A DNA stretch of 55,969 nt from Oscillibacter ruminantium GH1 (GTDB lineage Bacteria; Bacillota; Clostridia; Oscillospirales; Oscillospiraceae): positions 93,188-149,156 of the forward strand of contig NZ_DF158896.1 of assembly GCF_000307265.1 (NCBI RefSeq), given 5' to 3'. The notes below the pieces were generated by a model. It was not told where the DNA came from. It saw only the letters and a program-made list of their open reading frames with translations, and ran no database searches. A program made the position numbers and the translations under genes. Of the stretch, positions 7,774 to 15,962 are shown one piece after another; within the stretch, counting starts at the first letter, position 1; each line of letters starts with the position of its first letter.

Positions 7774-8148
7774 ATGGAGCAGCAGTTTTTTATTTGTGAG
7801 CATTGCGGCAATATCATCTCCATGGTGAAGAGCTCGGGTGTCCCGGTCGTGTGCTGCGGCCAGAAGATGACGGAGCTGAAAGCCAACACCACCGACGCCG
7901 CCGTGGAAAAGCACGTTCCTGTTTACGAGGTTAAGGGCGACAAGGTGTACGTTACCGTGGGCTCGGTGGAACACCCCATGCTTGCGGAACACTTCATTGA
8001 ATGGGTTTCCATTCAGACCAAGTTTGGCAGTCAGCGCAAAACTCTTGAGCCCGGTCAGGCTCCTAAGGTCTGTTTTGCGCTCTGCGAGGGCGACGAGGTG
8101 GAGGCGGTTTACGCCTACTGCAACCTCCACGGACTCTGGAAAGCATAA
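7774..8148 (+). CDS. dfx: Desulfoferrodoxin (superoxide reductase)
   Basis: A 124-residue two-domain iron protein. Residues 1-36 form the desulforedoxin-like center I with CEHCG (Cys 9 and 12) and CCGQ (Cys 28 and 29); the rest is the superoxide reductase domain with center II ligands in EKHVPVYE, EHPMLAEHFIEW and the C-terminal CNLHGLW. It reduces superoxide to peroxide with electrons from rubredoxin and is a marker of strict anaerobes. Strong ribosome site AGGAGG; single-gene unit between its own promoter and the terminator at 8155. Confidence 0.95.
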   Translation: MEQQFFICEHCGNIISMVKSSGVPVVCCGQKMTELKANTTDAAVEKHVPVYEVKGDKVYVTVGSVEHPMLAEHFIEWVSIQTKFGSQRKTLEPGQAPKVCFALCEGDEVEAVYAYCNLHGLWKA

Positions 8149-8154
8149 AAACTA

Positions 8155-8186
8155 CGGGCCGCTCCCCATTGGGAGCGGCCCGTTTG
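8155..8186 (+). terminator. Terminator after desulfoferrodoxin
   Basis: A 12-bp GC-rich perfect stem (8155-8166 with 8171-8182), CATT loop, short T tail. Confidence 0.85.
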
Positions 8187-8425
8187 AATTACCACGGGTT
8201 GAGAGAAGCAGACCTGATGCAGCAAAGACTCGATTCGTGCATCGTCGTTATTATGCACAGATAAGCAGATATATGGTGTGCTTCATGGGGAGAGATGGTG
8301 TTAAGAAAAAAGCCGGAATCTCCTGATCGGACCTTGTGGCCCCGTCAGAAGATTAGCGTGTTTCCTTCAAGAACCATGATTCAAACGGACAGTTTCTTTT
8401 CCTGCCAAACAGCGCAGGCATCCGC

Positions 8426-8473
8426 CGCTTGCCGCTCCGGTTCTGAACTCAGAAGGAGCGGCAGGCGTTTTTT
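8426..8473 (+). terminator. Orphan rho-independent terminator
   Basis: A 13-bp stem (8426-8438 with 8455-8467, one G-T pair) and six T. No gene lies between it and the terminator at 8186, so it either ends an unseen small RNA in 8187-8425 or is the relic of a lost gene. I see no coding pattern in 8187-8425. Confidence 0.7.
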
Positions 8474-8515
8474 ATGAAAAGCAGCCGAATAGCGACTGGC
8501 GCCCACTCCGCCTTT

Positions 8516-8551
8516 CAAGCCCACAACGGAAACGTTGTGGGCTTGTATTTT
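8516..8551 (+). terminator. Orphan hairpin with GAAA tetraloop
   Basis: A 13-bp perfect stem (8516-8528 with 8533-8545) capped by GAAA and followed by TATTTTAT. It is the third terminator-like hairpin in 400 bases. The AT-rich stretch 8552-8903 beyond it must contain the promoter of the phosphoesterase, but I cannot single out a convincing pair of boxes. Confidence 0.6.
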
Positions 8552-8903
8552 ATCACTCAATTCTCCAAGAGTACAGCAACCAACCTCTTCGACGGCCTTC
8601 TTTATATATGTTCAAATTTTAAATTCACATAGATTCACCGTTCAAAATGTAAAAAAATTTTTTAAAAACGCACGCGCAATATAGGGTTTCAGACAGGAGT
8701 GACGCCCTTGTCAAGCAGCATGTTGATCTAAAATCAGCTGGTACAATTCTGCTTATTTATAAAAAAATCCAAAGATTCGACTTGTTGGTGCCGTCTCCAA
8801 ATCTTTAACAAAAACTCGATAACAGATTTTATGTGGCCTCAGTAAAATGTAGTTGTTCTCAACAGAGGACAAAGTTGCTGAACAAACAAAGAAAGGAGAA
8901 TTT

Positions 8904-9698
8904 ATGGAACAATTACGCATTGCGCAGGTATCTGACCTGCACGTTTTGAAAGATTATCGAAATTCGATGTTTGACCGGCTTCCTCTGCTGCAGACGGAAC
9001 TTCCTGCCAATTACGTGCAGGTTGCGCTGAGGGAAATTGCGGAGGCAAAACCAGATATTTTGGTACTGACCGGCGATTTGGTGCATGAGGGCTCCGCAGA
9101 GGATTATAGGTTTTTAAAAATGCTGATTGACCGGTATTGTGACGGAATTCCTGTTTTGCCCGTTTTAGGCAATCACGATCTGAAACAGAGCTTTTACCGG
9201 GGCTATTTGAATGAAGACCGGACGGGGCGCTACTATTACAAGAATGAACAAAACGGATATCGCTTTTTGGTTATAGACACTGCAGTCGAGCGAAATGGCT
9301 GCGGCGACATTTCCTCCGAGCAGATTGACTGGCTGGAACAGGAACTGTCTCACGCTTCGGAAAACGGTACGATTCTGCTGGGGCATCACCCCCTCCAAAG
9401 TCGACAGGCATGGTTTCATACGGACTATGACGCACGGCTTGGCGATATTCTGGAAAAAAGCGATGTAATCGCCTATCTCTGTGGGCACGCCCACTATGCA
9501 GAGGATCGCACGATTTGCGGCATTCGCCAGATCACCGCCGAGTCCTGCGCATTTGGCGTGGAAACAGTCAGTGATACCGACGTTATCTATACGCACACCC
9601 GCGGTTACAACACCTGCTGGCTTGAAAATCGGGAGATCATTGTCCACCAGCATCAGATGTTTCCTGTACATCCGCAAATTTGTAAATTTGCATTTTAA
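8904..9698 (+). CDS. Calcineurin-like metallophosphoesterase
   Basis: A 264-residue cytosolic class III cyclic-nucleotide/glycerophosphodiester phosphodiesterase-type protein. All five metal motifs are present in order: QVSDLH, LTGDLVHEG, LGNHD, LLGHHP and CGHAHY. No signal peptide. ATG 8904 has AAAGGAG upstream; an in-frame start at 8853 lacks a ribosome site. It lies 38 bases before a Ugp-like importer, which suggests it hydrolyses an imported phosphodiester such as a glycerophosphodiester; cAMP or another phosphodiester is equally compatible with the motifs. Confidence 0.85.
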   Translation: MEQLRIAQVSDLHVLKDYRNSMFDRLPLLQTELPANYVQVALREIAEAKPDILVLTGDLVHEGSAEDYRFLKMLIDRYCDGIPVLPVLGNHDLKQSFYRGYLNEDRTGRYYYKNEQNGYRFLVIDTAVERNGCGDISSEQIDWLEQELSHASENGTILLGHHPLQSRQAWFHTDYDARLGDILEKSDVIAYLCGHAHYAEDRTICGIRQITAESCAFGVETVSDTDVIYTHTRGYNTCWLENREIIVHQHQMFPVHPQICKFAF

Positions 9699-9736
9699 GG
9701 AAAAAAGATTGAAAAATTAGGACAAGGAGATTAAAC

Positions 9737-11065
9737 GTGAACATCAAAAAGAAAATTTTGACCCTGCTGCTGTCCTCCGCTCTGCTGGTGGGCGCTTTGG
9801 CCGGATGCGGCAACCCCGCCGTATCCTCCGGTTCAGGCTCTGCGGCGGCAACTGGCAGCGGTGAAAAAGTCAAGATCCAGTACTGGCACATCAACGGCGA
9901 AAATCAGGGCGGCGCCGCCGTACAGGAATTTATCGACGGGTTCAATGCCAGTCAGGACCGCATTGAGGTGGAGGGCCGCTACAACAACGGTTACGACGAG
10001 CTGCTGAAAAATCTGCAGGCGGATACCGCCGCCGGAAACGCCCCCGCCATCGTGCAGGTGTCTTGGTCCAATATCGAGTATTTCCCCGCCAACTTTGCCT
10101 ATGTCAGCCCAAATGAAATTGTCAGCAGCTACTACCCCGAAGATTCCAACTTTCTCAGCAGCACCTTTGAGGACAGTATCCTGAATCTGGCTAAGAACAA
10201 TGATGGGATTCTGGCCGGTGTGCCGTATTCCGTTTCCAACCCGGTTCTCTACTACAATGCAGATCTGCTAAAAGCGGTCGGGCTCTCCGAGAACGGCCCT
10301 CAGAGCTGGGATGAGTTCGTGGCATTTGCGAAGGCCGTCAAGGAACAGACCGGTAAGTTCGGTGCCTATCTGCAAGAGGGGGATACTTGGGTGCTGCAGG
10401 CCATTCTGGAATCCGGCGGCGCTTCCATGCTGACCTATGAGGGCGGCGCCCCCACCGCCACGTTCGCGTCTGACAAGGGGAAGGCGGCCATGCAGTCCTA
10501 TGCCGACATGGTTTTGACCGACGGGTCCGCTGTTCACCTGACATCCAACGACGATGGCTTAAAGGCATTTAACGACGGGGAAGTTGCAATGTGCATTTCC
10601 TCTATCGCCAAGGCCACCAATATCATCAACTCGGCCAACTTTGATGTTCGCTCCACTACATTCCCTGAATTTTCCGGCGAACAGCGCGCGGTGCCCGCCG
10701 GTGGCTGCTATCTGGCAATTACCGCTCAGGACACCGAGGAGCAGAAGGCCGCGTGGGAATTTATCAAGTTCCTCTGCAACGATGACAACTCTGCAAAGTG
10801 GGTGGCCGGCACCGGCTATGTCCCGGCCACCAAGGGTGCGGAAAACTCTCAGATTCTGAAGGATTATTTGGGGAGGAACCCCCTCATGCAGGCAGCCATG
10901 AATCAGCGGTCAAACGCAGTCCAGTGGACGGCATGGCCCGGCTCGGCGCTGGAGGCGCAGCGGGCGCTGATTGATATGCGGGATCAGATTTTGGGCGGAA
11001 CGAAAGACGTCAACACCGCCATGGATGAGTGCCAGACAAAGGTTCAAAGCCTGATTGAAGGGTAA
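9737..11065 (+). CDS. ABC importer solute-binding lipoprotein (UgpB/sugar type)
   Basis: A 442-residue family-1 extracellular solute-binding protein. Residues 1-24 form a lipoprotein signal peptide with lipobox LAGC (Cys 24), followed by a Ser/Gly-rich linker and the binding domain. It starts with GTG behind AAGGAG. Order of genes (binding protein, two permeases, ATPase) matches sn-glycerol-3-phosphate/sugar uptake systems. The presence of a metallophosphoesterase immediately upstream favours glycerol phosphates or phosphodiesters over sugars, but substrate is not readable from the sequence. Confidence 0.88.
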   Translation: MNIKKKILTLLLSSALLVGALAGCGNPAVSSGSGSAAATGSGEKVKIQYWHINGENQGGAAVQEFIDGFNASQDRIEVEGRYNNGYDELLKNLQADTAAGNAPAIVQVSWSNIEYFPANFAYVSPNEIVSSYYPEDSNFLSSTFEDSILNLAKNNDGILAGVPYSVSNPVLYYNADLLKAVGLSENGPQSWDEFVAFAKAVKEQTGKFGAYLQEGDTWVLQAILESGGASMLTYEGGAPTATFASDKGKAAMQSYADMVLTDGSAVHLTSNDDGLKAFNDGEVAMCISSIAKATNIINSANFDVRSTTFPEFSGEQRAVPAGGCYLAITAQDTEEQKAAWEFIKFLCNDDNSAKWVAGTGYVPATKGAENSQILKDYLGRNPLMQAAMNQRSNAVQWTAWPGSALEAQRALIDMRDQILGGTKDVNTAMDECQTKVQSLIEG

Positions 11066-11123
11066 TTGGAACACAAGACAAAGGCGTCAATGTCTCAGCG
11101 GAAACGCAGGGACACTGACAAAA

Positions 11124-11163
11124 GACAGAAAGGAAGCCGGACTGGCTGCCCGGCTTTCCTGTC
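11124..11163 (+). other. Intra-operon stem-loop between binding protein and permease
   Basis: GACAG...AGGAAGCCGG (11124-11140) pairs with CCGGCTTTCCTGTC (11150-11163) with one bulge. There is no T-run after it. Such stem-loops after a binding-protein gene commonly stabilise its mRNA and give higher expression than the permeases. Confidence 0.55.
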
Positions 11164-11189
11164 CAAATTTATTGTAGTAGGAGAGTACA

Positions 11190-12164
11190 TTGGATCATTC
11201 AACGAAACTACAAAAGACGTCTGGGTACAGCGGCTTGAAAAGGGGCCCCCTTGGACAGCCGAGGCGTCTTGAGCAGGGATTCCGCCTGAGGGTGCGAGAG
11301 CTTCGGGCCTATTTGCTGCTGGCGCCGGCTGCCGCTATCTTCACGGTGTTTATGTTCTATCCGCTGGCATACACCGTCTATCTCAGTTTCTTTGACTGGA
11401 ATATGACCAGACCAGTCAAAAAATTTGTGGGGCTTGCAAATTACATCTCCATTTTTACCGACCAGAGTTTTGGAAAAATCATGGGAAACACGCTCCTGTA
11501 CATCGTTCTCCTGCTGGTCATGAATTTTGTTGCTCCGTATATTTTCTCCTTTGTGTTATCTTTCGTTGTAAAAAAGGGGAAGAGCTTTTTTAAGAGCGCA
11601 ATTTTCCTGCCCAGTGTCATTTCCTTGGTTGTCGGAACCATGATTTTCGTCTGGCTGCTAAATCCGCTCTCCGGGCCGGCTGCATCTCTGGCAAAGGCTC
11701 TGGGGCTGTCTGTTCCCATCTGGAGTAATACGCAGGGACTGGTTATTGTTGTAATCTCCGTCATTACCAGCTGGAAAATCTTTGGCTATAACTTTATTGT
11801 AGTGCTGGCTGGTGTTTCCAGCGTCCCGCTGGAGGTTGTGGAGGCCGCCCGGGTCGACAAAATCCCGACCTGGCGGATTTTCTGGAACATTGTGGTTCCC
11901 ATGAGCAGCTCCACGGGAATCTATGTGTTGATTCTATCCATCGTCACGGGAATGCAGCAGGTCTTCACTCCCATCAACATGGTGACACGGGGCGGGCCGG
12001 ATAATGCCAGCACCAATCTGGTTTACGCCGTATACGATCAAGCGTTTGGCTTCTTTAAAACTGGAACGGCCTCTGCCTATGCAATTCTCATAATGATTCT
12101 GTTCGCATTTCTGCTGTTTCTTGAGTTTAAGTATGTGGAAAAGGGCGTGTACTATGAAAACTAA
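11190..12164 (+). CDS. ABC importer permease 1 (UgpA/MalF type)
   Basis: A 324-residue membrane protein with six predicted transmembrane segments and the cytoplasmic EAA loop (EAARVDKIPTWRIFWNIVVP) that docks on the ATPase. It appears to use a TTG start at 11190 with GGAG seven to eight bases upstream; no ATG fits the N-terminus, and the first 35 or so residues are hydrophilic. Its end overlaps the next permease start by 11 bases. Forms a heterodimer with permease 2. Confidence 0.88.
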   Translation: MDHSTKLQKTSGYSGLKRGPLGQPRRLEQGFRLRVRELRAYLLLAPAAAIFTVFMFYPLAYTVYLSFFDWNMTRPVKKFVGLANYISIFTDQSFGKIMGNTLLYIVLLLVMNFVAPYIFSFVLSFVVKKGKSFFKSAIFLPSVISLVVGTMIFVWLLNPLSGPAASLAKALGLSVPIWSNTQGLVIVVISVITSWKIFGYNFIVVLAGVSSVPLEVVEAARVDKIPTWRIFWNIVVPMSSSTGIYVLILSIVTGMQQVFTPINMVTRGGPDNASTNLVYAVYDQAFGFFKTGTASAYAILIMILFAFLLFLEFKYVEKGVYYEN

Positions 12165-12990
12165 ACATCGGCCCGCAACGAGCCGTCAGTTCGGATGGTA
12201 CATCCCTCTCATACTTCTGGCGGCAGCCGCAATTGTGCCCATTGTCTTTGCGCTGCTCTATTCCTTCAAGCCGCTGCAGAGCATTTTCGGAAACTCCAAC
12301 CTGCTGACCAGCGGATTTACGCTGGAAAACTACCGCAAGATTGCGCAGCAGCTCCCTATTTTACAAATTACCCTGAATACGGTAGCGGTCGCCGTTCTGG
12401 TCACGGTGTTCAAGTTGCTAACCAGCATTCTGGCGGCATATGCTTTTGCCTTTATGCGCTTTCGGGGAAAGACGGTACTTTACTTTGTCATGATCAGTAC
12501 GATCTTTATTCCGTTTACTGTGACGATGATTCCAAACTACATCACCATTTCCAAACTGAGCCTGTTTGATAATATTGTGGGCATTGCCCTGCCCCAGCTG
12601 GCAGACGCCAGTGGTATTTTCTTGCTGCGGCAGACAATGCGGTCCATCCCAAAATCTCTGTTGGAAATTGCGGAGATGGATAACATTGGGCGGATGCGTT
12701 CTTTAAGGGACATTATTCTGCCCATTTGCAGGCCGTCCATTGTCGCCACCGGCATTATCTTTTTCATCAACTCCTGGAATGAGTATGTCTGGCCAACCCT
12801 GATTCTGCGGAAAAAGGAGCATTATACGCTCTCCTTGGCAATGCAGCTGTTCAGCAGTTCGGAGGCCGGCACAGAGTTTACCTCCATTATGGCAATGGCC
12901 GTCATTTCGATGCTGATTCCGGTAGTATTGTACCTGATCTTCCAGCGCTATATCATGAGTACCTTTGCCTCTTCCGGAATTAAGGGCTAA
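12154..12990 (+). CDS. ABC importer permease 2 (UgpE/MalG type)
   Basis: A 278-residue polytopic protein with six transmembrane segments and the EAA motif region LEIAEMDNIGRMRSLRDIIL followed by P, with Ile replacing the first Ala of the motif, and WNEYVWP typical of MalG-type subunits. ATG 12154 lies inside the end of permease 1, so the two are translationally coupled. An in-frame start at 12121 would overlap further and lacks a ribosome site. Confidence 0.88.
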   Translation: MKTKHRPATSRQFGWYIPLILLAAAAIVPIVFALLYSFKPLQSIFGNSNLLTSGFTLENYRKIAQQLPILQITLNTVAVAVLVTVFKLLTSILAAYAFAFMRFRGKTVLYFVMISTIFIPFTVTMIPNYITISKLSLFDNIVGIALPQLADASGIFLLRQTMRSIPKSLLEIAEMDNIGRMRSLRDIILPICRPSIVATGIIFFINSWNEYVWPTLILRKKEHYTLSLAMQLFSSSEAGTEFTSIMAMAVISMLIPVVLYLIFQRYIMSTFASSGIKG

Positions 12991-13007
12991 TCGAGAAAGG
13001 ATTATCT

Positions 13008-14162
13008 ATGGTAGATAAATACACCATTAAATTTGATCACGTAGAAAAATCATATCAGAACAACACCGTCATACCCGATCTGAATCTGACCATTCCGGCA
13101 GGCGAACGCCTGATTCTTCTCGGGCCATCCGGCTGCGGCAAATCCACGACACTGCGCATGATCGCCGGGTTGGAAGAAGTGACAGGCGGCGAACTCCGGA
13201 TAGGCGGCAGGCGGGTCAACGAAATTCCATCCGGCGAACGGAATATCGCTATGGTTTTTCAGAACTATGCGCTTTACCCCCATATGAGCGTGGAGGAAAA
13301 TATCGTTTACGCACTACGCGTCCACAAAATGAACCGGGAGGAAATGCAGCGGCGGCTGGAGACGGCGCTGGAAATTCTCAATCTGAAGCCGTATGTGAAG
13401 CGCAAGCCCCGAGAACTGTCCGGCGGCCAGCGCCAGCGCGTTGCCTTGGCCCGGGCACTTGTAAAGCAGTCCCCTTATCTGCTGCTGGATGAACCGCTCT
13501 CCAATCTGGATGCGCAGCTGCGCGGTCAGGCCCGCAAGGAATTGGTCAAAATCCACGAGCTGTACCATCAGACATTCATTTATGTGACGCACGATCAGGT
13601 GGAGGCTATGACGGTTGGACAGCGGATTGCTCTGATAAACCAGGGAGATCTGCAGATGGTTGATACGCCCTACCGCATTTATAACAGACCGGCAAACGTG
13701 TTTACTGCGCGATTCATCGGCTCTCCCGCCACCAACATTCTGGATGCGCAGTGGGACGGACGGGCGCTGTATATTCTGGGGCAGAAGACATCCCTCCCCG
13801 ACTGCTGGAGTCGGCTGATTGCCAGAAACGGCGAAGAAGCGGTCTATCTTGGCATTCGCCCAGAGCATATTCGTCTGCAGGCAGGCGTTTGCGAAAACGC
13901 GTTGTGCGGGCAAATCCGCTATATTGAAGATTACGGAAGCAAGCGCGGTGTTTACGTGGCGGTCGGCGATACGGAGGTCGTCTGCATTTGTGACTGTCCA
14001 CCCTGTGGAGCGGGTGAAACGGTATCGTTTTATCTGGATAGCGACCACATCCATCTGTTCAGCCGCAGTACGGAAAAGTCTTTGGGATATCCCGAGGAGG
14101 TTTCGGATGACCAAGTGCTGCAGCCTTTGATTCTGGAACGGCACGACAGTGTTCCTGCCTGA
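13008..14162 (+). CDS. ABC importer ATP-binding protein (UgpC/MsmK type)
   Basis: A 384-residue ATPase: Walker A GPSGCGKST, Q-loop VFQNYALYPHMSV, signature LSGGQRQRVALARAL, Walker B LLLDEPLSNLD, switch THDQ, then a C-terminal OB-fold regulatory/docking domain from about residue 240 that contains LGIRPEHIRL. Because the set has its own dedicated ATPase, it does not need a shared multitask MsmK. Ribosome site AGAAAGGA; last gene of this operon, followed by a strong terminator at 14387. Confidence 0.92.
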   Translation: MVDKYTIKFDHVEKSYQNNTVIPDLNLTIPAGERLILLGPSGCGKSTTLRMIAGLEEVTGGELRIGGRRVNEIPSGERNIAMVFQNYALYPHMSVEENIVYALRVHKMNREEMQRRLETALEILNLKPYVKRKPRELSGGQRQRVALARALVKQSPYLLLDEPLSNLDAQLRGQARKELVKIHELYHQTFIYVTHDQVEAMTVGQRIALINQGDLQMVDTPYRIYNRPANVFTARFIGSPATNILDAQWDGRALYILGQKTSLPDCWSRLIARNGEEAVYLGIRPEHIRLQAGVCENALCGQIRYIEDYGSKRGVYVAVGDTEVVCICDCPPCGAGETVSFYLDSDHIHLFSRSTEKSLGYPEEVSDDQVLQPLILERHDSVPA

Positions 14163-14386
14163 TTTTCTGAGACAGAGGGGGTGCAGGCGGCCTGCTCAGA
14201 TGCAGGACAGCCCAAAAGCAGATAGGAGTGGCCCAACCTGCTCAAATTAAACGCTGCAACAAGGGGATGGCAGACAGTTTTTGCTTGGGACTTAAAAACC
14301 AAAAGAGTGATTCGCCAGCGCAAGAGGAACCTGATAGGGCAAGCCGCTTGCTGCTGCCATTGGCTCCGGTGGAAATACTTCTGACA

Positions 14387-14425
14387 AAAGAGGACTGGTT
14401 CCGCAGTATGGAACCAGTCCTCTTT
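14387..14425 (+). terminator. Terminator after the ABC importer operon
   Basis: A 16-bp perfect stem (14387-14402 with 14410-14425), 7-base loop, ending in TTT within the stem. Strong and nearly symmetrical. Confidence 0.85.
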
Positions 14426-14531
14426 GCTAGTTGTGGTGGGAATTGACGGGGCTTGAACGCCGCGATCAAACCACCTCGCGGGGACTCTTTCATTGCGGGG
14501 AAATGTGTCGCGCTGCACTAAACCAGAAAAT

Positions 14532-14584
14532 AGCTCCCACGGTGAACGCATCTCTGCGTTTGCCGTGGGAGCTTTCCTTTATTT
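14532..14584. terminator. Bidirectional terminator between ABC operon and deoR-type gene
   Basis: Outer stem 14532-14542 with 14563-14573 and an inner stem 14545-14550 with 14555-14560; T-rich on the plus side (TTCCTTTATTT) and ATTTTC on the minus side. It can end the minus-strand regulator transcript. The rest of 14163-14820 shows no gene. Confidence 0.7.
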
Positions 14585-14820
14585 ATGGGAGATACATCGG
14601 CGGAGAACGCTGAAATCCCGGCAGCAGATAGATTTGCAGTTCATAGCTGCGTTTGATTTTCTCTACGGCGCGATCCGTGGTGATGTGCCTGTTCGCAATT
14701 TTTCACAAGGGCGAACAGCTTCCCGGCTGACGAGAGAACGAACCGCATTTTAAGGTGATATGTTTCCCGGAGGCAGCCGATTGCAGTTTGGAGATGGTAA
14801 ATTTCAAGCGGAATCCTGCG

Positions 14821-15615
14821 TCAAATGGATGTGTCGCCGTCGGCATTAAGCGCATAATCGAGAAGAATTTGATTTTCCCGGCAGAACTCTGTCCACTGGG
14901 TTGGCAGACACTCATCGGTGATGATGACGTCAACGGATTTCAAGTCGCCAAACAGAAGGTTGGCGCTGGCGTCGAACTTGGTGTGGTCCAGCAGAAGAAT
15001 CTTCTGCTGCGAGTGGAGCAGCATATTGGCCCGGACCTTTGATTCGTCGAGGTGATTGTCCGACATGCCCTGCCCCAGCGTGACCTTTGGACAGCTGATA
15101 AAGGAGCGGTCTGCAAAGTAACCGGAGAGCGTGTCCGTGGTGTGATACCCGACAAAAGAAGAAGTCCTGCTGCGGAACGAACCTCCCAAACAGATCAAAT
15201 TGATATTGGAAACCTGATCGTTGCACAGGTCGCAGATTAAAAGAGAGTTCGTAATAATTGTAATGTTGAGTTTTTTGCTCAGCAGCAGCTCCGCCAGCGT
15301 AAGACAGGTGGTGCTGGAGTCCAGCATAATCACGTCGTTTTCCCGCACATAACGCAGCGCCTGACGAGCCAGCCGGGATTTCAAATCCGGGTAATACACC
15401 TTGCGAAGTTTGGTCGGATAGCTCTTGTCGTATTTGTCCATCAGATAGGCGCCGCCGTGTGTCCGGGTCAGTTTGCCAATGGATTCCAGCTCTTTTAGAT
15501 CGCGGCGGATGGTCTCTTCACTGCATTGCAGCTGCTTACTCAAATTTGGAATCAACACGCTTCCGTTCTTTGTCAGTTCCTGCTCAATGGCGGTCTGACG
15601 ATCAATTTTCAGCAC
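14821..15615 (-). CDS. DeoR-family transcriptional regulator
   Basis: A 264-residue repressor type: N-terminal winged helix-turn-helix (IPNLSKQLQCSEETIRRDLK and then ELESIGKLTRTHGGA) and a C-terminal sugar-phosphate sensor domain with DSSTTCLTLAE and ITNSLLICDL that resembles a phosphosugar isomerase fold. I choose the GTG at 15615 as start: it gives the family N-terminus (M)LKIDRQ and has GGAGG seven bases upstream, whereas the ATG at 15621 is only one base from that GGAGG. Divergent from the nhaC-mtnK operon, with palindromic operators between them; the effector is probably a phosphorylated pentose of that pathway. Confidence 0.88.
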   Translation of the reverse strand: MLKIDRQTAIEQELTKNGSVLIPNLSKQLQCSEETIRRDLKELESIGKLTRTHGGAYLMDKYDKSYPTKLRKVYYPDLKSRLARQALRYVRENDVIMLDSSTTCLTLAELLLSKKLNITIITNSLLICDLCNDQVSNINLICLGGSFRSRTSSFVGYHTTDTLSGYFADRSFISCPKVTLGQGMSDNHLDESKVRANMLLHSQQKILLLDHTKFDASANLLFGDLKSVDVIITDECLPTQWTEFCRENQILLDYALNADGDTSI

Positions 15616-15680
15616 AGACATTCCTCCAGTTCTCACAAGTATAGTAGATATTTTTGGAAATTGCAAGATAATTGTGCTTG

Positions 15681-15714
15681 ATATCAACAAATATCAACAA
15701 CAATATGTTGATAT
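15681..15714. promoter_or_regulatory. Operator repeats for the DeoR-type regulator
   Basis: The 9-mer ATATCAACA occurs at 15681-15689 and 15691-15699, and its exact complement TGTTGATAT at 15706-15714, giving a perfect 9-bp palindrome with a 6-base spacer plus a direct half-site. A further half-site (ATATGTTGAT) at 15776-15785 overlaps the -35 box of the divergent promoter. Location and symmetry fit repressor control of both transcripts. Confidence 0.75.
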
Positions 15715-15780
15715 TGCAAAATTTTACCCATAACAATTCATGCACGTTGAAAGAAAATGTGCAAATTGTAAAATGATATG

Positions 15781-15809
15781 TTGATTTGTGTTAATTTTTG
15801 TTGTATTAT
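15781..15809 (+). promoter_or_regulatory. Promoter of the nhaC-mtnK-mtnA operon
   Basis: TTGATT (15781-15786), 17-base spacer, TATTAT (15804-15809). The -35 box overlaps an operator half-site. The leader of about 145 bases to 15963 holds no other gene that I can support. Confidence 0.7.
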
Positions 15810-15962
15810 TTTGCTATGGAAGAGCGAGGTGAAAGGAGGGCGATGGTCGCTCGCTTTGGCTGTCAAAAAACCACAACAAAGGAGAAGCACCACTGCGCAT
15901 ATCCAATCGGCCCGCCTTGCAGACGTCGGATTGTTGAAAACGCAAAACGAAAGGGGAAAATC

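Noticed and set aside
14426..14531. tRNA-like stretch on the minus strand (GGGGCTTGAAC with CCCACCA)
   Set aside because: The T-arm-like loop has only a three-pair stem and there is no matching acceptor 5' strand, D-arm or anticodon arm; at most a chance likeness or very old remnant.
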